Assembly: GCA_934525405.1 (NCBI GenBank)
Contig: CAKSZF010000090.1
Coordinates: 1 to 5,978 of the forward strand
Source: an uncultured Faecalibacterium sp.
Lineage (GTDB): Bacteria > Bacillota > Clostridia > Oscillospirales > Ruminococcaceae
Reading direction: 5' to 3'
Length of the DNA stretch: 5,978 bases
Shown here: positions 1 through 4,726 of the stretch, in pieces
How the letters are laid out: every line of letters begins with the position of its first letter
Position numbering within the stretch: position 1 is the first letter of the stretch
Position numbers and translations under genes: made by a program
Notes under the pieces: model-generated
The model's database searches: none
What the model saw: only the letters and a program-made list of their open reading frames with translations
Told to the model about the DNA's origin: nothing

Positions 1-764
1 CCGTGGTACAGGTCGGTCAGGTAGCCCCGCAGCTCTTCCTTGGTGGCGGGTGCACCGCCCCGCGCCCTGCGGAAGAGTGCAGGGTCGGCGATGAGTCCGC
101 GCCCCACCATGATGCCGGACAGGGTGGGAAACTCCTCTTCCAGCGCGTGAAGCTGGGCGGCGGTGGTCACATCGCCGTTGTAGCACACCGGCATGGTGCA
201 CCGGGGCAGCGCAGCCGCAAAGGCGGCGCGGTCGGCCTGTCCGCGATACTGCTGCCGCATCACCCGGGGGTGGATGGTCAGCTCCGAGATGGGGTAGCGG
301 TTATAAATTTCCAGAATGGCGGCAAACTCCTCCGATTTCTCTACACCCAGCCGGGTCTTGACCGAGACAGGCCCCTCGGCATGGGAGAATACGCCGTCCA
401 GAAAGGCGTCCACCTTGGCAGGGTCCCGCAGCATCCCGGAGCCCTTGCCCTTGGCAGTCACCGTCCCGGCGGGGCAGCCCAGATTCAGGTTCACCTCGGT
501 ATAGCCCAGCGCCCGCAGCTGACCGATCATCCATGCAGCCAGTTCGCCGTCCTTCGCCAGCAATTGCGGGATGACCGGCGCACCCGAGTTTGCCTCCGGG
601 GCAAGCTCTGCCATCTTCTTTTTAATGAGCACCCGGTTCTCCGGCGGGGAGATAAACGGCGCATAATAGCGGTCGGCAGCACCTTGTGCGCCGAACCATT
701 TCTGGTGGGTCTGCCGCCAGACCCGGTCCGTGAACCCCTCCATGGGGGCAGCATAATAAAGCAT
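1..764 (-). CDS. tRNA-dihydrouridine synthase (Dus family), C-terminus cut by window edge
   Basis: This gene encodes an FMN-dependent enzyme that reduces specific uridines in tRNA to dihydrouridine, using NADPH in the cytoplasm. I translated it by hand from the ATG at 762-764; 254 residues are visible. Family landmarks appear in order: the N-terminal FMN-barrel strand APMEGFTDRVWR (residues 6-17), the catalytic-cysteine motif NLGCPAGTV (94-102, Cys97) followed by KGKGSGML, the KTR strand (136-138), HPRVMRQQYRG (165-175), NGDV (196-199) and the phosphate-binding GRGLIADP (221-228). Full-length family members run to roughly 310-350 residues, so the missing part is mainly the C-terminal helical tRNA-binding domain. 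A GGAG ribosome site (773-776) lies 8 bases before the start and supports it. The subtype (DusA, B or C) cannot be assigned. The motifs are complete, and I see no sign of decay. Confidence 0.9.
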   Translation of the reverse strand, partial: MLYYAAPMEGFTDRVWRQTHQKWFGAQGAADRYYAPFISPPENRVLIKKKMAELAPEANSGAPVIPQLLAKDGELAAWMIGQLRALGYTEVNLNLGCPAGTVTAKGKGSGMLRDPAKVDAFLDGVFSHAEGPVSVKTRLGVEKSEEFAAILEIYNRYPISELTIHPRVMRQQYRGQADRAAFAAALPRCTMPVCYNGDVTTAAQLHALEEEFPTLSGIMVGRGLIADPALFRRARGGAPATKEELRGYLTDLYH

Positions 765-796
765 GGGCGTTTCTCCAAACGTTTTTTGTTACCGGT

Positions 797-805
797 ATTG
801 TAGCA
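797..805 (-). promoter_or_regulatory. Probable extended -10 promoter for the dus gene
   Basis: On the minus strand this reads TGC-TACAAT, an extended -10 element with five of six consensus bases in the hexamer. No good -35 lies 17 bases upstream (TTTCCC at best), which fits an extended -10 promoter. Transcription would begin near 790, giving a leader of about 26 bases. This is inferred from sequence match only. Confidence 0.5.
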
Positions 806-830
806 TAAAATTGCGTGAGGGGAAAGGGGG

Positions 831-910
831 CACGCCCTCTCAGGCGCTCCCGCGCCAGATTCCCCCTTTTGTCACCTACGGTGACATCTTCCCCCGGAGC
901 GGGGGAAGTC
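831..910 (-). repeat. Intergenic hairpin repeat, minus orientation, composite
   Basis: Read on the minus strand, this stretch has hairpin cttccccc/gggggaag (arms 901-908 and 888-895), then hairpin gtcacc-gta-ggtgac (871-885), a G-rich linker, a third hairpin ggcgc/gcgcc (843-856 region), and the closing motif ctgagagggcg (833-843). The second hairpin and closing motif are identical in sequence to those of the plus-oriented copy at 1012-1036, so the two lie in inverted orientation. They form an 11-base perfect inverted repeat at 833-843 and 1026-1036. No protein coding is apparent. The type resembles REP/MITE-like elements dispersed in Faecalibacterium-type genomes; that link is from memory and not tested here. 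Confidence 0.7.
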
Positions 911-938
911 TTTCCTCTCAGGGGGAGCCAAGATTTAA

Positions 939-1036
939 AGCCCGTTGCTAAAGTATTAGGCATAATGAGGAAGCTTCCGGCAGTGCTCTTGGCTCTCCCT
1001 TTGGGAGAGCTGTCACCGTAGGTGACTGAGAGGGCG
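939..1036 (+). repeat. Composite intergenic repeat, tandem copy 1
   Basis: This copy starts with a conserved leader, agccc..gctaaag...aa (939-972). A ~20-base linker follows, then hairpin 1 (gctctccc-ttt-gggagagc, 992-1010), hairpin 2 (gtcacc-gta-ggtgac, 1012-1026) and the closing ctgagagggcg (1026-1036). The same order of parts recurs 107-109 bases downstream at 1046-1147. I see no start codon with a ribosome site that would make it a gene. Confidence 0.75.
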
Positions 1037-1045
1037 CACGCCGTT

Positions 1046-1147
1046 AGCCCTGTCGCTAAAGCTTCAGGTGCAATAAGAAACCTTCTCGCCACCGCAAAAA
1101 GCTCCCCCTTCGGGGGAGCTGGCATCGCGCAGCGATGACTGAGAGGG
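1046..1147 (+). repeat. Composite intergenic repeat, tandem copy 2
   Basis: This is the second copy of the unit at 939-1036. It has leader agccctgtcgctaaag...aa (1046-1080), a linker, hairpin 1 (agctccccc-ttc-gggggagct, 1100-1120), hairpin 2 (catcgc-gca-gcgatg, 1123-1137) and closing ctgagaggg (1139-1147). From the shared gctaaag onward the leaders match at about 19 of 26 positions by eye. Hairpin 2 has different bases from copy 1 (CATCGC/GCGATG against GTCACC/GGTGAC) but stays fully complementary. This suggests the fold is kept rather than the sequence. Confidence 0.75.
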
Positions 1148-1150
1148 TTG

Positions 1151-1193
1151 GCGTCCCCTTGGGGGAGCTGGCGAACGAAGTGAGCCTGAGGGG
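1151..1193 (+). repeat. Partial, decayed hairpin repeat copy
   Basis: This third plus-oriented copy lacks the leader. Hairpin 1 is short (tcccc-ttg-gggga, 1154-1166). Hairpin 2 (1170-1186) retains only a three-pair ggc/gcc base, and the closing motif is cctgaggggg. It directly abuts the cysK terminator. The order of parts matches copies 1 and 2, but the pairing is weaker, so it is probably a remnant. Confidence 0.55.
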
Positions 1194-1197
1194 GTAT

Positions 1198-1232
1198 AAA
1201 AAACTCCCGCCCTGCGGGGTGCAGAGCGGGAG
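1198..1232 (-). terminator. Rho-independent terminator of cysK
   Basis: On the minus strand, stem ctcccgc/gcgggag with an inner ctgc/gcag stem is followed by six T residues (A run at 1198-1203 on plus). It begins about 18 bases after the cysK stop. A T run on the plus strand (1240-1245) follows the same hairpin, so weak termination in the other direction is possible. Confidence 0.85.
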
Positions 1233-1249
1233 AGGAGAGTTTTTTGAGA

Positions 1250-2182
1250 TTATTCCGCAAACAGCGGGGTGGACAGGTAGCGGTCGCCGGTATCGGGCAG
1301 CAGAACAACGATGTTCTTGCCGGCGTTCTCCGGGCGCTTTGCCAACTGGATGGCAGCCCAGACGGCAGCACCGGAGGAGATGCCCACCAGCACGCCTTCC
1401 TTGTGACCAATCAGACGGCCGGTAGCGAAAGCGTCGTCATTCTCCACGGCGATGATCTCGTCATAGACGGTGGTGTCCAGCACGTCCGGCACAAAGCCGG
1501 CGCCAATGCCCTGAATCTTATGAGCACCGGCAGTGCCCTTGCTCAGCACAGGGGAGGAAGCGGGCTCAACAGCTACCACCTTGACATCGGGATTCTTACT
1601 CTTGAGGTACTTGCCTACGCCGGTCACAGTGCCGCCGGTGCCAACGCCTGCCACAAAGATATCGACCTTACCATCGGTATCCTCCCAGATCTCGGGGCCG
1701 GTGGTCTCAATGTGTGCCTGCGGGTTGGCGGGGTTCACGAACTGGCCGGGGATGAAGGAATTGGGAATCTCCTTTGCCAGCTCATCGGCCTTGGCAATGG
1801 CACCCTTCATGCCCTTGGCACCCTCGCTCAGCACCAGCTCGGCACCGTAAGCCTTCATCAGCTGGCGGCGCTCCACGCTCATGGTCTCGGGCATCACGAT
1901 GATGATGCGGTAGCCCTTGGCAGCTGCCACGGCAGCCAGACCGATGCCGGTGTTGCCGGAGGTGGGCTCGATGATGACGGAGCCTTCCTTCAGCAGACCC
2001 TTGGCCTCGGCGTCATCGATCATCTTTTTGGCAATGCGATCCTTCACAGAACCGGCGGGGTTGAAGTACTCCAGCTTGGCGATAACTTGGGCGGGCAGCT
2101 GCTCTTCCTTCTCAATATGGCTGAGCTCCAGCAGCGGGGTGTGACCGATCAACTGATCTGCGGCGGTATAGATCTTGCTCAT
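1250..2182 (-). CDS. cysK: Cysteine synthase A (O-acetylserine sulfhydrylase)
   Basis: CysK makes L-cysteine from O-acetyl-L-serine and sulfide, using pyridoxal phosphate (PLP) in the cytoplasm. At 310 residues the protein matches the usual family length of about 305-325. All the diagnostic parts are present: NPAGSVKDR (41-49) with the PLP-binding Lys47, the substrate loop PTSGNTG (73-79), the phosphate-binding GTGGT (181-185), and GISSG (267-271) with the serine that contacts the PLP ring nitrogen. [10 protein letters not shown] (296-305) is typical of CysK and CysM. The ATG at 2180-2182 begins at the expected family N-terminus ([14 protein letters not shown]). A GAGGG-like ribosome site lies about 9 bases upstream. 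The gene is monocistronic, with its own promoter and terminator, and is divergent from an Rrf2 regulator. The sequence cannot exclude broader substrate use such as CysM-like activity. Confidence 0.96.
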   Translation of the reverse strand: MSKIYTAADQLIGHTPLLELSHIEKEEQLPAQVIAKLEYFNPAGSVKDRIAKKMIDDAEAKGLLKEGSVIIEPTSGNTGIGLAAVAAAKGYRIIIVMPETMSVERRQLMKAYGAELVLSEGAKGMKGAIAKADELAKEIPNSFIPGQFVNPANPQAHIETTGPEIWEDTDGKVDIFVAGVGTGGTVTGVGKYLKSKNPDVKVVAVEPASSPVLSKGTAGAHKIQGIGAGFVPDVLDTTVYDEIIAVENDDAFATGRLIGHKEGVLVGISSGAAVWAAIQLAKRPENAGKNIVVLLPDTGDRYLSTPLFAE

Positions 2183-2270
2183 AATACTTATCCCTCTTTC
2201 TGATATCGTTACGGGGTGTGTAGCCCTGTCTTGTGCCGGGGGGCCCGGCTGCGATTCCCTCTAAACCTTT

Positions 2271-2293
2271 AAACCAACATTGTTTGTGGGTTT
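2271..2293. promoter_or_regulatory. Imperfect inverted repeat at the cysK transcription start, candidate operator
   Basis: Arms aaaccaaca (2271-2279) and tgtgggttt (2285-2293) pair at 8 of 9 positions around a 5-base spacer and cover the predicted +1 of cysK. The position suits repression by a dimeric regulator, possibly the adjacent Rrf2 protein. The binding partner is inference. Confidence 0.4.
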
Positions 2294-2299
2294 GATGGC

Positions 2300-2328
2300 A
2301 TTATAGCCCTGTTTTGCCTGCTTGTCAA
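2300..2328 (-). promoter_or_regulatory. Consensus sigma-A promoter of cysK
   Basis: On the minus strand, -35 TTGACA (2323-2328) and -10 TATAAT (2300-2305) are separated by exactly 17 bases. Both hexamers are perfect consensus, so the promoter should be strong unless repressed. The predicted start near 2292 gives a leader of about 110 bases. That leader includes a GC-rich hairpin gccggg-ggg-cccggc (2235-2249). Confidence 0.85.
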
Positions 2329-2350
2329 GGCTTTTTTGAAAAAAGTGGGA

Positions 2351-2379
2351 TTGAAAAGTGACTTACCCTGTTGTATAAT
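2351..2379 (+). promoter_or_regulatory. Sigma-A promoter of the Rrf2 regulator gene
   Basis: On the plus strand, -35 TTGAAA (2351-2356) and -10 TATAAT (2374-2379) are separated by 17 bases. The predicted start is near 2386, about 30 bases before the start codon. The promoter is arranged back to back with the cysK promoter; the two -35 elements are about 22 bases apart. Confidence 0.8.
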
Positions 2380-2380
2380 G

Positions 2381-2399
2381 GGTTAAAATAAATTTAACC
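2381..2399. promoter_or_regulatory. Perfect palindrome at the Rrf2 gene start, candidate autoregulatory operator
   Basis: Arms ggttaaa (2381-2387) and tttaacc (2393-2399) are perfectly complementary around ataaa. The element lies just after the -10 box, across the predicted +1. Autorepression is common for Rrf2 regulators (IscR, CymR), which makes this the likely self-operator. No binding evidence is available. Confidence 0.5.
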
Positions 2400-2416
2400 G
2401 GAAGGAAGTACGGATC

Positions 2417-2848
2417 ATGATCGTTTCGACCAAAGGACGCTATGCGCTGCGGGTGATGATCGACCTCGCGGAGCATCAGTCTGAAAAATATGTTCCCTTA
2501 AAGGAAGTAGCCACCCGGCAGGAGATCTCGGAAAAGTATCTGGAGAACATCCTCAAGGTGCTGGTGCAGAACGGCTTTCTGGAGGGGCTGCGCGGCAAGG
2601 GCGGCGGCTACCGGCTGACCCGCAGCCCGGATCAGTACACCGTAAGCGAGATTTTGATGCTCACCGAGGGCAGTCTGGCCCCGGTAAGCTGCCTGACCCC
2701 CGGTGCCTCTGCCTGCGCCCGGATGGCCAACTGCCGCACCTACGAGATGTGGAAGGGGCTCAACGATCTGATCTCGGACTACTTCGGCAAGATCACACTG
2801 GCAGACCTTGCCCTGCCGGATCAGGCCGGCAACGATTATGTGATTTGA
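2417..2848 (+). CDS. Rrf2-family transcriptional regulator (IscR/CymR-like)
   Basis: This 143-residue DNA-binding protein has the Rrf2 hallmark start STKGRYALRVMIDLA (4-18). A winged helix-turn-helix follows (about 26-70: PLKEVATRQEISEKYLENILKVL, then the wing GLRGKGGGYRL), with a dimerisation helix near 108-122. Residues 92, 100 and 106 are cysteines in the loop where IscR binds its [2Fe-2S] cluster, but the first gap is 7 rather than 5 residues. Tyr109 stands where E. coli IscR has its ligand His107. CymR, the cysteine-metabolism repressor, lacks these cysteines. The gene is divergent from cysK, so control of cysteine or Fe-S/sulfur supply is a reasonable inference. No iscS or iscU lies in view. 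The ATG at 2417 is preceded by GGAAGGA (2400-2406) and matches the family N-terminus. Family assignment is firm; the IscR or CymR role is open. Confidence 0.93.
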   Translation: MIVSTKGRYALRVMIDLAEHQSEKYVPLKEVATRQEISEKYLENILKVLVQNGFLEGLRGKGGGYRLTRSPDQYTVSEILMLTEGSLAPVSCLTPGASACARMANCRTYEMWKGLNDLISDYFGKITLADLALPDQAGNDYVI

Positions 2849-2853
2849 CCCTT

Positions 2854-2884
2854 ACGCACCGGAACAGCACCGGTGCGTTTTTTT
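2854..2884 (+). terminator. Rho-independent terminator of the Rrf2 gene
   Basis: A 9-base-pair perfect stem acgcaccgg/ccggtgcgt (2854-2862, 2870-2878) with a 7-base loop runs into seven T residues (2878-2884). It starts 6 bases after the stop codon, so the regulator is transcribed alone. Confidence 0.92.
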
Positions 2885-2888
2885 GTAC

Positions 2889-2913
2889 AGTTCTGCGCAA
2901 AAGGTGCAGAACT
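2889..2913. promoter_or_regulatory. Inverted repeat upstream of the lrgAB promoter
   Basis: Arms agttctgc (2889-2896) and gcagaact (2906-2913) are perfectly complementary around a 9-base spacer. The repeat sits about 19 bases upstream of the predicted -35, a usual place for an activator site. It starts right after the previous terminator, so it is not needed for termination. The regulator is unknown. Confidence 0.4.
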
Positions 2914-2931
2914 TCTTGGCAAGATTTACGA

Positions 2932-2960
2932 TTGATGGAGCGGGCAGTCCGCGGTATACT
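2932..2960 (+). promoter_or_regulatory. Probable lrgAB promoter
   Basis: -35 TTGATG (2932-2937) and -10 TATACT (2955-2960) are spaced by 17 bases. The weak -35 with a good -10 would suit an activated promoter. The predicted start is near 2967. The leader carries a small hairpin, cgggc-gaaaa-gcccg (2987-3001). Confidence 0.6.
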
Positions 2961-3001
2961 GTTACCTTGTGTGAAGCAGAAAATTCCGGGCGAAAAGCCC
3001 G

Positions 3002-3418
3002 TTGTCTGTTCGTTATAAGACCAGAAAGGGGAGTTCTGACACGAAGTATATTTTTCAGTTCGGGCGCATTCTTGCGTTCTGTTTTCTGGGTGAGGTGCTG
3101 CACGCGGTGCTGCCGCTGCCGGTGCCTGCCAGTGTGTACGGTCTGGTGCTGCTGCTGGCAGCCCTGACCACCGGGGTTGTAAAGCTGGAGCAGGTCAAGG
3201 AGACCGGCACCTACCTGACCGGTATTTTTCCGCTGCTGTTCGTGCCCGCCGCTGCGGGCATCATGGAGCTGTGGGCAGAGATGGGGCAGCTGCTGCTGCC
3301 CATTCTGATCGCCATCCTGCCGGTGACGGTGCTGGTGATGGCGGCCGCAGGCCGCACCACGCAGGCGCTGACCGCCCGCAGCAAAAAGGAGGCTGAACAT
3401 GACGGAACTGCTGAATGA
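3002..3418 (+). CDS. lrgA: LrgA/CidA-family membrane protein; true start probably the ACG at 3041
   Basis: LrgA is a small holin-like membrane protein that acts with LrgB. The pair was first described as modulating murein hydrolase activity in Staphylococcus; homologues in Bacillus (PftAB) and Streptococcus mutans transport pyruvate. The protein is hydrophobic with about four membrane segments. The conserved family core is clear: KYIFQFGRILAFCFLGEVLHAVLPLPVPAS, YGLVLLLAALTTGVVKLEQVKETG, then IFPLLFVPAAAGIME. Family proteins normally start right at M-KYI-QFG, which here is ACG-AAG-TAT-ATT (3041). The only standard in-frame start upstream is TTG at 3002. It has no Shine-Dalgarno and follows a hairpin directly. 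The coordinates use this TTG as the outer bound; starting at 3041 gives 125 residues. The end overlaps lrgB by 20 bases, so translation is probably coupled. Confidence 0.88.
   Translation: MSVRYKTRKGSSDTKYIFQFGRILAFCFLGEVLHAVLPLPVPASVYGLVLLLAALTTGVVKLEQVKETGTYLTGIFPLLFVPAAAGIMELWAEMGQLLLPILIAILPVTVLVMAAAGRTTQALTARSKKEAEHDGTAE
3027..3033 (+). promoter_or_regulatory. Shine-Dalgarno pointing at an ACG codon (lrgA start)
   Basis: AGGGGAG lies exactly 7 bases before the ACG codon at 3041-3043, the position where LrgA proteins start with methionine. There is no ATG, GTG or TTG at a suitable distance. This ribosome site therefore decides the likely start and indicates either non-standard ACG initiation or a mutated start codon. 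Confidence 0.6.
3386..3392 (+). promoter_or_regulatory. Strong ribosome binding site of lrgB inside lrgA
   Basis: AAGGAGG lies 6 bases before the lrgB ATG (3399) and within the last codons of lrgA. lrgB can therefore be translated efficiently on its own, even if lrgA initiation is poor. Confidence 0.85.
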
Positions 3419-4106
3419 TTTTCTGACCGGCTCTGCGGCTTGGGGCGTGCTGCTTACGCTGGCGGCCTTTGGGCTGGGTGTGCTCATCAACCGGGTGACC
3501 GGCAAGGCCATCTTTAACCCGCTGCTGCTGGGCAGTATTTTCGTCATTGTTTTTCTGTCGGTGTGCAATATCCCCTACGGGGACTACAAGACCAGCGCCG
3601 CGCCGGTAAGCTATCTGCTGCTGCCCGCCACAGTGGCGCTGGCCATCCCGCTGTATGAAAAGCTGGATCTGCTCAAAAAGAACGCGCCCGCCATCATCGC
3701 GGGCATCTCGGTGGGCACGCTGGTCAGTCTGGGCAGCGCCTTTGCACTGGCGCTGGCAATGGATCTGACCAAGGAGCAGTACGCCACCCTGCTGCCGAAG
3801 TCGGTGACCACCGCCATCAGCATGGACGTGGCCGCAGAGCTGGGCGGCATTGCCGCCCTGACCGGTGCCATCGTCATCGTGACCGGCATCGTGGGCGCAC
3901 TGCTGGCCGAGACCGTGTGCAAGGTGTTCCACATCACCGACCCCATCGCCAAGGGCGTGGGTCTTGGCACGGCAGCCCATGCCGTGGGCACCAGCAAGGC
4001 GCTGCAGATGGGCGAGGTGGAAGGTGCCATGAGCGGCCTTTCCATTGCCGTAGCCGGTGTGCTGACCGCCGTGCTCTGCCCGGTGTTCGTGGGCTTTGTC
4101 CACTAA
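3399..4106 (+). CDS. lrgB: LrgB-family integral membrane protein
   Basis: LrgB is a polytopic membrane protein that works with LrgA. Homologues include Bacillus PftB, part of a pyruvate transporter, and the plant plastid glycolate/glycerate transporter PLGG1, so small organic-acid transport is the best-supported general role; a lysis-control role is described in Staphylococcus. The 235 residues match the family length of about 230. Most of the chain is hydrophobic. Family signatures are LLLPATVALAIPLYEK (about 73-88), LLPKSVTTAISMDVAAELGG (about 131-150) and the highly conserved DPIAKGVGLGTAAHAVGTSKALQMGEVEGAMSGL, which spans roughly residues 180-213. The start has a strong AAGGAGG at 6 bases. 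The gene overlaps lrgA and ends 26 bases before a terminator stem, so the operon is lrgAB only. No lytSR genes are in the window. Confidence 0.95.
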   Translation: MTELLNDFLTGSAAWGVLLTLAAFGLGVLINRVTGKAIFNPLLLGSIFVIVFLSVCNIPYGDYKTSAAPVSYLLLPATVALAIPLYEKLDLLKKNAPAIIAGISVGTLVSLGSAFALALAMDLTKEQYATLLPKSVTTAISMDVAAELGGIAALTGAIVIVTGIVGALLAETVCKVFHITDPIAKGVGLGTAAHAVGTSKALQMGEVEGAMSGLSIAVAGVLTAVLCPVFVGFVH

Positions 4107-4132
4107 AACCGAGTGCAAATCTAAAGATACAG

Positions 4133-4171
4133 AAACACCCCCGGCAACCGCAACGGCTGCCGGGGGTGTTT
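4133..4171 (+). terminator. Terminator hairpin after lrgB
   Basis: A perfect 14-base-pair stem (aaacacccccggca at 4133-4146, tgccgggggtgttt at 4158-4171) with an 11-base loop that can pair further (ccg/cgg). The T tract is short (TTT then CTCT), while the A-rich left arm would serve the minus strand as a T tract. Termination could work in both directions. Confidence 0.8.
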
Positions 4172-4209
4172 CTCTGTGGGTGGAAAACAAAAAAGAGGTG
4201 AAAAGAAGA

Positions 4210-4536
4210 ATGGTTGGTAGAGATCAGTTTTATGCGGCCTTTGCCGGGGCAAAGACCACGGCCTTCTTCTGCCGCGCCTGCATGGAGCGGACGAAGCAGC
4301 TCAGGGATGATGTTGCGGTGGGCCTGCGGCAGAATGATGTACAGCAGTACCTCTGCAGTCAGCTAGCAGCGGCGGGGGACAGCGCTCACTTTTTGAAAAA
4401 GGAGAACAGCCCCTTCTTTTCATACGGTGCGCTGTGGATGGTGCCCACATGGTATCCGGTGGCTTCGATGGCGGCGCGGAGCGCGTTTTCGTCCAGCGGC
4501 TCCTTGGAAAGGATCACGGTCTTGCCCTTGGCATGA
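4210..4536 (+). CDS. Small uncertain ORF, hypothetical protein, probably real only in its first ~60 codons
   Basis: I do not recognise this product. From ATG 4210 the frame reads MVGRDQFYAAFAGAKTTAFFCRAC, then a polar helical stretch MERTKQLRDDVAVGLRQNDVQQYL, then AAAGDSAHF. A GAGGTG ribosome site (4195-4200) sits 9 bases upstream, and third codon positions are mostly G or C over the first 60 codons, as in neighbouring genes. One CxxC pair is visible. From about 4386 the frame is simply the antisense of the HMA gene on the other strand, so the remaining ~50 residues are unlikely to be selected. Removing one T from the T5 run at 4390-4394 would end the protein in ...DSAHF-stop, beside the convergent HMA stop. 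It may be a small gene, a frameshifted gene or chance. Confidence 0.35.
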   Translation: MVGRDQFYAAFAGAKTTAFFCRACMERTKQLRDDVAVGLRQNDVQQYLCSQLAAAGDSAHFLKKENSPFFSYGALWMVPTWYPVASMAARSAFSSSGSLERITVLPLA

Positions 4537-4643
4537 GAGGACGAGACTTTATCCACAGAAAACGCACTGCGCACGGTGTCGTTGATATGGGCTTCGCACA
4601 TGGAACACGCCATGCCGCCTACTTCTACGGTCGTCTGGATCAT
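4386..4643 (-). CDS. Heavy-metal-associated (HMA) domain protein, CopZ/MerP-like
   Basis: This 85-residue soluble metal-binding protein has one HMA domain. The metal-ligand motif is GMACSMC (residues 10-16) with Cys13 and Cys16, after a first beta strand IQTTVEVG. The beta-alpha-beta-beta-alpha-beta order is readable: helix EAHINDTVRSAF, strands around VDKVSSSHAKGKTVILS, helix DENALRAAIEATGY, last strand HVGTI. CopZ-type chaperones are about 68-70 residues. This one adds a C-terminal tail ending KKGLFSFFKK, basic and aromatic, of unknown role. Such proteins usually carry Cu(I) to a P-type ATPase, but no copA, csoR or copY is present in the window, so the metal is unproven. AAGG (in GAAGG, 4651-4655) lies 7 bases before the ATG. 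It has its own promoter behind the AraC gene. Confidence 0.9.
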   Translation of the reverse strand: MIQTTVEVGGMACSMCEAHINDTVRSAFSVDKVSSSHAKGKTVILSKEPLDENALRAAIEATGYHVGTIHSAPYEKKGLFSFFKK

Positions 4644-4680
4644 TTTTATACCTTCTTTCAGGAATATCTTATAAAATAAT

Positions 4681-4698
4681 AGTTAGAATTGACTAACT
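4681..4698. promoter_or_regulatory. Operator-like palindrome in the HMA gene leader
   Basis: Arms agttag (4681-4686) and ctaact (4693-4698) are perfectly complementary around aattga. The TTAG/CTAA half sites recall DtxR-type metal-regulator boxes, but the 6-base gap differs from the classic DtxR/IdeR box, so the regulator is not identified. It lies about 22-39 bases downstream of the predicted transcription start. Confidence 0.4.
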
Positions 4699-4726
4699 TT
4701 TCACTCCGGGAAAAGCCGCTGCCCAC

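Noticed and set aside
831..1193. CRISPR array
   Set aside because: Repeats are few, diverged, mixed in orientation and have no regular spacers; they are hairpin-type intergenic repeats and no cas gene is present.
622..1410. Minus-strand open frame running from cysK through the repeats into dus
   Set aside because: It crosses the cysK terminator and the hairpin repeats and overlaps two real genes in other frames.
1244..2203. Long plus-strand open frame (319 codons) across the cysK region
   Set aside because: It is the antisense of cysK, whose protein has every family motif. The frame has no convincing ribosome site or recognisable product.
2183..2292. Riboswitch or T-box in the 110-base cysK leader
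   Set aside because: Only one simple GC hairpin is visible. No T-box motif, SAM-riboswitch core or terminator/antiterminator pair could be recognised.
2886..2968. LytTR-type binding repeats before lrgA
   Set aside because: One partial match (acagttctg) is present but no correctly spaced second copy; the palindrome explains the region better.
3261..4190. Long minus-strand open frame (309 codons) opposite lrgAB
   Set aside because: It is antisense to lrgB and part of lrgA, rich in His, Gln and Gly as expected for a shadow frame in GC-rich DNA. The product is not protein-like.
4681..4698. Classic DtxR/IdeR, CopY or CsoR box
   Set aside because: The half sites recall DtxR but the gap is 6 bases; there is no TACA-N2-TGTA or CsoR-type GC palindrome.
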